Notes under the pieces: generated by a model | What the model was told of the DNA's origin: nothing | The model's database searches: none | Seen by the model: only the letters and a program-made list of their open reading frames with translations | Position numbers and translations under genes: made by a program | Shown: piece by piece, positions 26,811-35,243 of the stretch | Position numbering within the stretch: the stretch's first letter is position 1 | Layout: every line of letters begins with the position of its first letter | Assembly: GCA_006503475.1 (NCBI GenBank) | Contig: RSEH01000096.1 | Coordinates: 92,754-156,753 of the forward strand | Direction: 5' to 3' | Length of the DNA: 64,000 bases | Source of the DNA: Stentor roeselii | Taxonomy: Eukaryota; Ciliophora; Heterotrichea; Heterotrichida; Stentoridae

Positions 26811-28946
26811 TTATTTCGAATTTAAAACATGGACTACTTCTACAGTGATGCAAGAAGTGTTTAAAAGTTTTATCCACATCTTTTGTTGGTCGCTTAGACG
26901 GTCGTTTTGAGATTTTACCTCGACTAGCTTTACTTTGTTTTCTTTTAATAGAAGAAGGTCAGGCATTCCTGAAGAGTGGTGACGATAGTCTTTAGATAAG
27001 GATTTTAATACTGGAAAAAGACTTGGGCCTAGAGTTTTCACTACTTTTAGAAGAAAATCTAAACCCCATAGTTCTAGAATGTTCCAATTCACGAAGAGGC
27101 TTCCTTGATTTCTGTACTTTTCGAAGTTTTTTAGAAATATTTCACTGAGCTCTGAGGTTTTTTGATGGTTTTTAAGTTTTTTGAAGATTTCTTTTCTTTT
27201 TTTGTAGAAGTCTTCTGATCTGTAGTCGAGAGGAGCTTTTTGGACTGATGTTTGGAAGACAAAAGGAAGGTCGTGATAAAGGTATTCCCACATCAATACC
27301 CCGAAAATACTAGTTAAAATCGTGTTTTCGCTGTGAAAACCTGTCCACCCTGCAGACTTGTAATGTTCAAGAACGAATTCTTCAACTGTAACCGGGTTGC
27401 AATTATGCAAATACCTGAGTTTTCCATCAATCGTAACCGCCTGGCCCTCTATTTTCACTTCTTGGAACAAAGGGTGGGAATAATTAAAAAGTTGTTGTTT
27501 TTTTGATCGAGTCCTTCCGAATTCCAAAGTTTCTCGTCTTGATTCAAGTTTCAGTCGCTTTCCAGTCTTCAGATATGGGTCTGTCAATCCGAGCTTCACA
27601 ACAGCCAAGGCTTGTTTTCCTTGTTTTAAATGAGAAGAAGTAATAATCGCAAGTCTTTCCCACCAATGTCCTCGTTTTATGTAATAATAAGGATGACTGA
27701 GCAGAGATGTTAAAATTTTAATACAGGTTTCCCAGTCTTTCGACTTTTGAATTTGTTGAAGTGCCAAATGTAAGACCCTTGCCCACCTTTCTTGACTTGA
27801 ATATTCGATTTTCCAGTCAATTTCATGGAAATTTTGGTAGGAATTTAAAAAGTCTTCAAAAGAAAGACTGAAATTTCGCAGGTAGATCTCAGAAAGTGTC
27901 TGACTGATCAATAGCAAGTTCTCAAAATTCGCTTTATAAAGAGAAAGGTTCTCGATCAGCAGCTGAAAACAAAAAACTGAGTCCATCGCTATCGAGTCTT
28001 CGTAACTATTAAAAATTTTATAACTTTCTATTGAAACTTGAAAGTCCACCAGGGTTAAATGATTAGAAAAGTCATTCGCGTAGTCTGAAATCGCACTTTC
28101 ACTTGAAAAAAAACAATAAATTCTATTAATTCTTGAAAATAACGCCATCGGCGAATCAGCAAGTTTCAGAAATCCAGGAAAATCAAAAGGAATCAATTCA
28201 GGAATTTTATCAACCTGATTATTTTTCTCGAAAAGACTTTTCAAAAAAACAAGGATTTCAGCATTCAAACCAATCAATCGACTTTTCCTTGAATTTGATT
28301 CAGGCTGTTTTAAAACGTTGAACAAATGTAGAAGATCTTTCTTAAAACAGCTGAATTTTGTATATTCTTTAAAAACTCTTAAGACTGGCTTCTCGATTTC
28401 CAGGTCTACTGCATCGTCTCCTGTTGTTTTAATCAGCAAGGCCCTGAGATGAGTTTCAAGATATTGAAGCTGCTCAAGTTTCAAACTGAATAAAAAGTCG
28501 TAGATCGAGTCTAAGTCTTGGAAAATTTCGCAAGCTTGAGAACCTCGAAGAAAAGAAGAAGAAAGTAAAATATTTGCGGATTTTAAAAGATTTGGAACTT
28601 CTGGATAGTTTATTGAGTTTATGTCAAGCCACTTGTGTTTTCGCATGAATAGACGAATGAATAAGGACTGGCATTCATCATCTAGGTTTGTGAATGAGTT
28701 GAGTAGGAGAAGTTCGGATTCGCAGAAAACGGAGGTTCCATATATTTTTACCTCTTTTATCATTTTTCGGAAGAAGCTTAAATAGTCTGGGCTACGAAGC
28801 TCTTCTGGTTTGAGGTCATCGGCAGATTCTTTGATTTCTTTATTGTTGACAGCATCTTTCGGGCTATAATACCAAGTAATAAGTTTCGAAGTATCCCTAA
28901 TCCTCTTCCTAACCCCAATACCTCCCTCCCAATTCCTTTTAGCCAT
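26811..28946 (-). CDS. FAN1: FAN1-like structure-specific nuclease
   Basis: 711 residues, single exon. The C-terminus carries the VRR-NUC PD-(D/E)xK nuclease core: GMPDLLLL, then KLVEVKSQNDRLSDQQKMWI, with the catalytic Asp, Glu and Lys all present. Upstream there is a long helical/TPR-like part (LALQQIQKSKDWETCIKIL, VKLGLTDPYLKTGKRLKLESRR) and a SAP-like N-terminus, as in FAN1. FAN1 unhooks DNA interstrand crosslinks and acts on 5' flaps. The protein is about 300 residues shorter than human FAN1; I see no Cys/His UBZ finger at the N-terminus, so ubiquitin-dependent recruitment by FANCD2 is doubtful. Confidence 0.92.
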   Translation of the reverse strand: MAKRNWEGGIGVRKRIRDTSKLITWYYSPKDAVNNKEIKESADDLKPEELRSPDYLSFFRKMIKEVKIYGTSVFCESELLLLNSFTNLDDECQSLFIRLFMRKHKWLDINSINYPEVPNLLKSANILLSSSFLRGSQACEIFQDLDSIYDFLFSLKLEQLQYLETHLRALLIKTTGDDAVDLEIEKPVLRVFKEYTKFSCFKKDLLHLFNVLKQPESNSRKSRLIGLNAEILVFLKSLFEKNNQVDKIPELIPFDFPGFLKLADSPMALFSRINRIYCFFSSESAISDYANDFSNHLTLVDFQVSIESYKIFNSYEDSIAMDSVFCFQLLIENLSLYKANFENLLLISQTLSEIYLRNFSLSFEDFLNSYQNFHEIDWKIEYSSQERWARVLHLALQQIQKSKDWETCIKILTSLLSHPYYYIKRGHWWERLAIITSSHLKQGKQALAVVKLGLTDPYLKTGKRLKLESRRETLEFGRTRSKKQQLFNYSHPLFQEVKIEGQAVTIDGKLRYLHNCNPVTVEEFVLEHYKSAGWTGFHSENTILTSIFGVLMWEYLYHDLPFVFQTSVQKAPLDYRSEDFYKKRKEIFKKLKNHQKTSELSEIFLKNFEKYRNQGSLFVNWNILELWGLDFLLKVVKTLGPSLFPVLKSLSKDYRHHSSGMPDLLLLKENKVKLVEVKSQNDRLSDQQKMWIKLLNTSCITVEVVHVLNSK

Positions 28947-28988
28947 TATACACTCAACTATTCTAAACTATTAAGATAATACAAATCT

Positions 28989-29630
28989 TCATTTACTGCA
29001 ATCACAGCCCATCATTTTCCAGCTCCTAGTCAAGAAAAAGACATGATTGTCCTTTTCAACTGTAAATTCTTTCAAATCCCTATCAAACTTTTTGATCCTA
29101 AAGAAGTTTCCAGGTTCATTCACCTGATGCATGAAGATATCAAGTATAACAGAGTCTTCAAGCGCAAGTATTGAGTGAACGTTTCTGTATTTCAAAGTAT
29201 TAAACATCACATCTCCAGGTTTCCCAGGAGCTTTTTTCGAGAGGCTCATTTTCGAAGGGTCTGAAGTTTTATCTAAAAGTAAATATTTGACATTTCCATA
29301 AAGAACAGCGGTCGCCACCAGTTCATTCGGATGATCATGAAGAGGGAAGTAAGTCCCTGATGACATAAAAAAACACTTGATGCCCAGAGAAGACGAGCCG
29401 TATAAGTCAATTTCGGTTATCGTCCCCGCCTGGAAGCATAAGGGAAGAACTTCGTCTATCATTCCGATTCCTGCAAGGTCAGTTTGTTTAAGACTTTTCT
29501 TTATCATTGATGTGATCACCTTGTCTGAAACTGAAGCTTCCACCTCAGCTTTTAGCTCTGAAAGGATTTGAGGGTCTGATGATATCGAGTTGCATAATCG
29601 GGTTAGCTTTACGAGAGGTGACTCTAGCAT
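28989..29630 (-). CDS. Cysteamine/N-terminal-cysteine dioxygenase (ADO/PCO family)
   Basis: 213 residues with the cupin core of the PCO/ADO family: FPLHDHP gives iron ligands H98 and H100, and YRNVHSI gives H152. GDVMFN and the LVATAVLYGNVKYLLLD strand are also typical. These Fe(II) enzymes oxidise N-terminal Cys of target proteins (or cysteamine) with O2 and so act as oxygen sensors feeding the N-degron pathway; free-Cys dioxygenase is less likely because the arrangement is ADO-like. Cytosolic, single exon, same strand as FAN1 with a 42-bp gap. All ligands are intact so it is probably active. Confidence 0.88.
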   Translation of the reverse strand: MLESPLVKLTRLCNSISSDPQILSELKAEVEASVSDKVITSMIKKSLKQTDLAGIGMIDEVLPLCFQAGTITEIDLYGSSSLGIKCFFMSSGTYFPLHDHPNELVATAVLYGNVKYLLLDKTSDPSKMSLSKKAPGKPGDVMFNTLKYRNVHSILALEDSVILDIFMHQVNEPGNFFRIKKFDRDLKEFTVEKDNHVFFLTRSWKMMGCDCSK

Positions 29631-30176
29631 GAGAATTATAAATGAATGTTAAGAGGTTTAGAACCACCATAAATATAAAGTGGCTTAGATTTGTACTTAA
29701 ATGTATTTTATTGAAGTTTTGTTTAAGGGTTGAAAGAGAATTTCAGGGATTTCTCTGGATTAAGGGAAGATTTTAATTGTGGTCTAGGTTTGTGTAGGTG
29801 TATATATGGAAATGAAGGGAATTCGGGAGGAAGAGTGAAAGAGTTTTATCACTTGGGGAGAACCTGAAAAATCTCAGGATGTTGAAATTGACATTTAAGG
29901 TTTCTTGTTGATTTAAATACGATTTTATTTAAAGACTTTGGAAAAATTTGGCCTTTTTAAGAAGAATGAAAGAACGACAACAACTTTTTATTCACTTAAA
30001 CCAATTCAACCTTTCAAAAACTGAGTAAATTTATAACAAACTTAATGAAAATATTCGTTTATCCATCTTATATTATTATCTAGATAATCATAAAACAATT
30101 AAAAATCCTTCTCAGATTTTTTTTTGAACTCAAACAATCCCTTCACAACAACCTCTTCATTTTCTACACTAATAAA
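29631..30176. other. Divergent intergenic region
   Basis: 546 bp between genes transcribed apart. Left part G/T-rich and right part A/C-rich on the plus strand, switching near 29,975. No RNA or protein gene recognised. Confidence 0.6.
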
Positions 30177-31492
30177 ATGGGAGGAGCTCTTTGTTGTGCA
30201 GGCACTGCCTGCTGCCAATGCATGTGTGGAGTCTGCATGCGCTGTTGCGGGACTTCACATCAACAGCACACTCGAATCGGTTACCTAAGCCTGACAATGG
30301 TTGCAATATTCTTCGGTCTAATCTTTCTTTATTTCGGTTCAGACATGATGTCTCCCTGGGAAAATTTCGGTTTCGGTAATTCTTACAAAGACTGTCACGG
30401 CGACAAAAAAAGTGTTTGTTTAGGAGTTTTCACTATCTACAGAGAAAGCTTCACATTAGTCATTTTTTACTTCTGTATGCTGCTCGGGTCACTTCCAGGC
30501 GGAAGTTTTTCCACAATATTCAACCGTAAGTTTAAACAGAAAGTTGCTGGACTCTAAGAATCCTTCTGATAATCGTTTTATTCATTCTGACCTTTTTCAT
30601 CCCAAACAGTTTTTTTGTAAATTCCAAAAAGGAAGTCTTTCGAGAGATCTGCAGATATGTCTCATTATTTTACCTGCTCGTTCAAATAATCGTCATCATC
30701 GATTTCGGCTATTCATGGAGTGAGGCCTGGACTGAAAGTTACGAGCAATCCGGGAATTCAAATCAAAAACTTTGCGGATTGTTTTTTTTTTCAGGGTTAT
30801 TCTGGGCGGTTTCCTTAGTAACGATAGTGATGTGTTATCTTTGGTTCACTGGTCCTGGTTGTGACACTGAAATCGCTTTGATTACTTTGACTCTTGTGTT
30901 TGGAATTGGATTTACTGTCTTGTCGATGACCAGCTTTGTAGAGCATGGGTGTAAGAATTAGGCAGCTTTGCTTACTAGCTCTGTGGTCAACGGGTATATC
31001 ACTTATTTGTGTTGGGATGGAATGACTAATAACACCCGGGAACAGTGCAATGACTGGAACAATGCGAAGGATACTGGAGTTAGTATCACTGTCGGTGTTG
31101 TTATTTTGTTAGCGACTTTGGCTTATATTTGCTTTCGGAAAAGGGAGAAGATTCAGGATCAGACTCCTTTGAGAAATGCTGCTGAACCTATTTTAGCTGA
31201 TGAGGATGATGAACAGGTACCTTATCAGGTGGAACCTGATGAAAGATATGGAAGGAAAATGATTGGATTTCATGCTTTTATGCTTTTGGCTAGCTTTTAC
31301 TTTAGCATGTTGCTTACTAATTGGGGAAGTGCGAATATTAAGAATAATGATAGCAAAACTTATGAGAAGTAAGAAGTTTTTAGTAATGAAGCAAGCTTGT
31401 GGATCAAGTTTAGTGCTTTGTGGACTACTGTCGCTCTTTATGTCTGGACTTTGATCGCTCCGAGGCTTTGCTCTGGAAGAGATTTCTCTTGA
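30177..31492 (+). CDS. SERINC: SERINC/TDE1 family membrane protein
   Basis: 423 residues after removing three tiny introns (14, 15 and 15 nt); the summed coding length is divisible by three and ends at a TGA. SERINC proteins are ten- to eleven-helix membrane proteins linked to serine-derived lipid distribution and scrambling. Family features are the Cys-rich N-terminus MGGALCCAGTACC, TRIGYLSL, the CWTLRILLII segment, FREICRYVSLFYLLVQIIVIIDFGYSW, HGSLLTSSVVNGYITYLCWDGM and the end LWTTVALYVWTLIAPRLCSGRDFS. Each junction restores a canonical SERINC segment, so the spliced model is well supported. Confidence 0.93.
30526..30539 (+). other. 14-nt intron 1 of SERINC
   Basis: GTAAGTTTAAACAG, the only 14-nt intron among twelve. 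Only a removal of length 2 modulo 3 joins STIFN to QSCWTLRIL in frame. It keeps GTAA, the TA five bases from the end, and AG. A one-base assembly deletion is the alternative. Confidence 0.75.
30951..30965 (+). other. 15-nt intron 2 of SERINC
   Basis: GTAAGAATTAGGCAG, containing the in-frame TAG; splicing yields HGSLLTSSVV, the expected SERINC sequence. Confidence 0.92.
31369..31383 (+). other. 15-nt intron 3 of SERINC
   Basis: GTAAGAAGTTTTTAG. It is the only intron of the set without an A at the usual branch position (T instead). Splicing joins KTYE to NNEASLWIKF and the canonical SERINC end. Confidence 0.88.
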
Positions 31493-31569
31493 ATTAGGTA
31501 GAATTAATTAAAAAATCGAAATTTTTAAATATTTTATTTCTAATATTATGTTTTACTATATTCTTCTAT

Positions 31570-32979
31570 TTAATGTCTTATTTTTCTTCGGCAAGCTGCA
31601 GCTAAACAAATGCAAGAAAAAACGAGAAGAATAGAAAAATAAATCATTATTCCAAACACAAGTTTACATATTTTGTTTTTCTGGTTTCCTGAGCATTTCC
31701 AAGTGCCAAAGAACAGGAAGCCGATCATTATCAGAGCGTAAGGAAGGATTATTATTGATAAGGCCAGCATTATACGATTTTTTTTCGAGAAGATGCAGAA
31801 GAAAAGAATTGGGAGAAGGACTGAGTTCATCACTATCCAAGTTATGAGCCATTCTCGCATATCTTGGCTTCCTTGCTTGCTGTTGATCAGGTATATTCCG
31901 TAGAGGTTCTAGTTGAAAAGTACTGTTGTTTCAAAAATCGCTATATGCAGGACCATTATGATGAACCATGCTTTTAAGTTGTTTCGATTCAGCACGAGAA
32001 GAGAGTGCTGAAGGCAGAGCTGGAAAAGTAACTTCATCAGAAAGATGAAGATTAGGAACATCCAGATTATGCTTAGAATCAGAACTGTTGATTTTGTTTT
32101 ATTGTTGTCTGAATGGCCATTACTTTGACTACAACTAGAGCTCTCTGTATATAAAGCGATTCCAGCAACAACAACTAAATTAAAAATAATAAAAAACCCA
32201 ATCCACAGTCCCCTAAGCACTTTCTCTAGTAAAGTTAAAACTTGAACCCTGAATCTAAAAGTAGCAGAATTCAAAACAGTAAAAATCAAAACAACCAAAA
32301 AAGATAAACAAAAATTAATCATCCAAATTCTTCATACCCCTTACCCGAGCCTTTCACAGTCCTGATCAGTTCCCTTTCGTTTCTCAGGGAAATAAACCAC
32401 AACAGGAATAACCTAAATAAAAACTACAAAAGCAGCAAATATAAAAAAACTGAAAACACTAGAAATAACTAAAGACCTCTTCGAATACCTAAGCAAGCAC
32501 TTAAAAGACTGAACCTCTTGATTAGCAACTGCTCTGTTCACCCCATTAGAAGACTGGTTCTGCACAACAGTTCTATCAAGATTGTCTTCAGAAGGAAATA
32601 TCAAGTTATTCATCTGACTTCTAAAACAACCCACCCGGTTGTTCACTTCTTCAGCGTCCCCTGTGTGAAGACTGGCCATTGAGTAAATATTGTTGCAGCA
32701 GGACTTGGAGTACTTTTTAATCTCTTGAAATAATTCAGGGTTTACTGGAATTTGTGATGGGTTCTCACTTATCTGACCACGGCACAGAGGACAGGTTTGA
32801 TGTTCCAGGTAAGATTGTGATAAACAACTGCCACAAAAAGAATGACTACAAACGAGGGTTTTAGGGTAGTTCATTAAACATAAACAGATACTGCAGATGT
32901 ATTGGTCTATCATCAGTGGATTCACTTTAGGGATGCTTTCTTGTTGTGGATTTGGGAAGTGCTGAGGATTGGTTTGCAT
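31570..32979 (-). CDS. RING-finger E3 ligase with multi-span membrane domain
   Basis: 454 residues after removing three 15-nt introns. Residues 29-66 are a C3HC4 RING: C29-x2-C32, C44-x-H46, C49-x2-C52, C63-x2-C66. A linker follows, then about seven hydrophobic segments from residue 170 on (SVFSFFIFAAFVIPVVVY, CLSFLVVLIFTVL, LWIGFFIIFNLVVV, STVLILSIIWMFLIF, FIIMVLHIAIF, LLPILFFCIF, ILLVFSCICLA). Membrane-anchored RING proteins ubiquitinate substrates in the ER or endosomes. Unspliced it breaks into three frames. Spliced length is a multiple of three. The specific family was not recognised. Confidence 0.85.
31909..31923 (-). other. 15-nt intron 3 of RING membrane protein gene
   Basis: Sense GTACTTTTCAACTAG; holds the in-frame TAG; splicing joins FETT to NLYGIYLI. 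The 5' end is GTAC rather than GTAA. Confidence 0.85.
32330..32344 (-). other. 15-nt intron 2 of RING membrane protein gene
   Basis: Sense GTAAGGGGTATGAAG. Splicing joins CERLG to IWMINFC in frame. Confidence 0.85.
32413..32427 (-). other. 15-nt intron 1 of RING membrane protein gene
   Basis: Sense GTAGTTTTTATTTAG; holds the in-frame TAG; splicing continues FAAF into VIPVVVYFPEK. Confidence 0.88.
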
Positions 32980-33109
32980 TTTAGTTTAATTAATTTGGAA
33001 CCTTATTTTAATAAATTGATTAAAGATTGAAAATATTTCTTTAATAAAATTTAATCCTTTTGGCCTTATCAATCTTCATAATTTCTTTAACCTCTCCACT
33101 GAAAGATAA

Positions 33110-34699
33110 ATGGAAAAAAACTGCGTATTTCCTTCATGCCACTCAAAGACAGCCTTTCTCTGCAAGTGCAAATCTCCAGCAGTCTTCATCTGCGACAGTC
33201 ACTTTTCCGCACACATAAAGCAAAAAGGTCTAAACCACCAATACGAGTTCATCTCTCTTCCCTCCCAAAGCGAAAATGCAGGAATCCGGTTTAAAAGTCC
33301 CTCAAAAAACGAAGAAATAAAAAAAATTCTAGAAAATCTTCCAGATTCCTTAAAAAAATCAATGTTTCCTTCAATGTCAGTCCAAAGTCCGAAATCTTCT
33401 TTAATATCAAGTCTTCCAAAGACTTCTGGAAAACTTGAGTTAAATGAGAAAATTTTCCATTCTTCAGAAGAGTTCTACGAAGGCGAGCTGGAGAACGGCA
33501 GAGAGCACGGACAAGGAAAGTACTTTGGCCTTTGGAAAGGTGAAAAACTTGAATACAACGGCGAGTGGCGACATGGTCTTCCTCATGGCAAAGGCGAACT
33601 TGTTTGGAATAACTTGAGACTCAACGGGTCCTGGTATCAAGGAAGTCTCACTGGCGACGGAGAACTCGAACTTTTAGGAGGTGATAAATTTGTTGGAGAG
33701 TTTTTTGAAGGGAAGTTTAATGGAAACGGAATTTATACTTTTGCTGATGGAACAGAAGTAAAAACTTACTTTAAAGACCACTTTTTTTATGATGAAAATG
33801 GATTCACCTGTGTCAATCGTGAACTTCTTAAAAGTTTTGAAGGACTCAAGGAAAAAGACCCAGGAATAGTTAGAAGGTTTCAAGTGATCTGTGAAATTTT
33901 CACTAATCCTCTAAAAAAATACCAGGATCAGGCCACTACGATCCAAAACTGTTTTTTCTTTAAAAATAACTCATTACAAGTGATAAAAATAGACACTGAA
34001 TCTCTAGAAAAATCTGAAATTTCCATTGAAACTTCTCAAAGATTCCCTAATTTAGGAGGAATCTGTGAAATCGACTCACTTTTATTCCAAGCAGGAGGGC
34101 TCATCGGGGAAAAATACACAGGCCTTACTTTTGTTTTCAATCCTGAGACCTTGGAAATGCGGTGGCTTGAGTCGTGTTACAAGAGATCCGCGCCTTGTGC
34201 CTTGCCCTTGCACCAAAAAGTTTATCTTTTCGGAGGTGCTGATGCTTTTTTGAACTTTATTAAAGATAATCAGGTCTTTTCCTTTGAAACACTCGCCTGG
34301 AGTAGTCTTCCTCCTCTTCCAACTGCCTCGGATGGCATGGCTGGAGGAGTCGTTGGCAAGTTCTTGGTCATTAGCGGGTATTTATTGGTTAAGGTCCTTG
34401 TTTTTGATGTTGATTTGCAGGTTTTTGCTGATTGCTTTGAACTTCCTGATTTTAAAGATAAGGTCTTTTGTGTTGATCATGGATGTGCTTTTTTAATGTG
34501 CAATAAAAAATTGTATGAGAGTAAAGTTGGAAATCCTTTTGAGTGGAAAGTTGTTAGGGATGTCGTTTTTCATTCTGGGTGGCCTGTTGGAATGCCTGTT
34601 AGGAGGAATGGGTGCTTTTTTTGGTATACTAGTGATAAAGAAGTTTGGAAGTTTGATAGAAGTACAAAGGGGCTTTTTTTGTTGAAGAAGTTTAAGTGA
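33110..34699 (+). CDS. B-box-like / MORN / kelch protein
   Basis: 529 residues in three parts. Residues 5-45 are a Cys/His-rich B-box-like finger (CVFPSCHSKTAFLCKCK, CDSHFSAH). Residues about 120-225 carry MORN repeats (EFYEGELENGREHGQGKYF, YNGEWRHGLPHGKGEL, FVGEFFEGKFNGNGIYTF). The C-terminal half is a kelch-like propeller (LFGGADAFLN, FSFETLAWSSLPPLP, GGVVGKFLVISG). MORN repeats bind membrane or cortical structures and kelch propellers bind proteins, so a cortical scaffold is plausible. The combination is typical of ciliate proteins rather than of animals. Single exon. Confidence 0.85.
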   Translation: MEKNCVFPSCHSKTAFLCKCKSPAVFICDSHFSAHIKQKGLNHQYEFISLPSQSENAGIRFKSPSKNEEIKKILENLPDSLKKSMFPSMSVQSPKSSLISSLPKTSGKLELNEKIFHSSEEFYEGELENGREHGQGKYFGLWKGEKLEYNGEWRHGLPHGKGELVWNNLRLNGSWYQGSLTGDGELELLGGDKFVGEFFEGKFNGNGIYTFADGTEVKTYFKDHFFYDENGFTCVNRELLKSFEGLKEKDPGIVRRFQVICEIFTNPLKKYQDQATTIQNCFFFKNNSLQVIKIDTESLEKSEISIETSQRFPNLGGICEIDSLLFQAGGLIGEKYTGLTFVFNPETLEMRWLESCYKRSAPCALPLHQKVYLFGGADAFLNFIKDNQVFSFETLAWSSLPPLPTASDGMAGGVVGKFLVISGYLLVKVLVFDVDLQVFADCFELPDFKDKVFCVDHGCAFLMCNKKLYESKVGNPFEWKVVRDVVFHSGWPVGMPVRRNGCFFWYTSDKEVWKFDRSTKGLFLLKKFK

Positions 34700-34897
34700 G
34701 AAGTGAATGCTAAGGTTGAGATTAAAATTAAAATAACTTTAATAATCCCATTCTAATAAAACTCATTTAATTCCACTCAAATAAACTTTAAAAATATCAA
34801 GCTTTCTTCAAAATCAACATATCTATATTCAGCTTTAAAATGAAACCAAATTCATATTCAATGATTTCACCCAATTTAAATCCTACCAACTCTTAAA

Positions 34898-35230
34898 TTA
34901 TAAATCCTGCCTATATTTTGAAATCAACGCTTGAAACTCATCCCTACTTAAAGGGTTTAGCCTATTTCTCCTAGAATCAATAGGTGGTAAAGACTTGGTG
35001 GTATGAGAATGTTTGATATTAGGAAACTTTGTTATATAAGGCTGAGGAAGGATTTGTTTCTTTTTCTTGCTGAGTTTCTCTGATTTGGTTTTGCCGTTTT
35101 TTAGTATAAGGTTGTCCTTCACTGCGAAGAACCCGGCCAGGTAGAGATCCTTTTTGCTTTCATAAGGCCTGAGTTTGGAATTTTGTGAGTTGCAACAGTC
35201 AAGTACGAATTCCTTTTTTTTCTTATTCAT
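34898..35230 (-). CDS. Hypothetical small basic protein
   Basis: 110 residues, start chosen at the ATG at 35230 (sense TTATAATG, matching the local start context) although the frame is open further upstream, where it would overlap the NT-C2 gene. It is Lys/Arg-rich with KKKK runs and HSHTTKSLPPIDSRRNRL. No domain recognised. It follows the upstream gene on the same strand after 13 bp. Confidence 0.65.
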   Translation of the reverse strand: MNKKKKEFVLDCCNSQNSKLRPYESKKDLYLAGFFAVKDNLILKNGKTKSEKLSKKKKQILPQPYITKFPNIKHSHTTKSLPPIDSRRNRLNPLSRDEFQALISKYRQDL

Positions 35231-35243
35231 TATAATAAAATTA

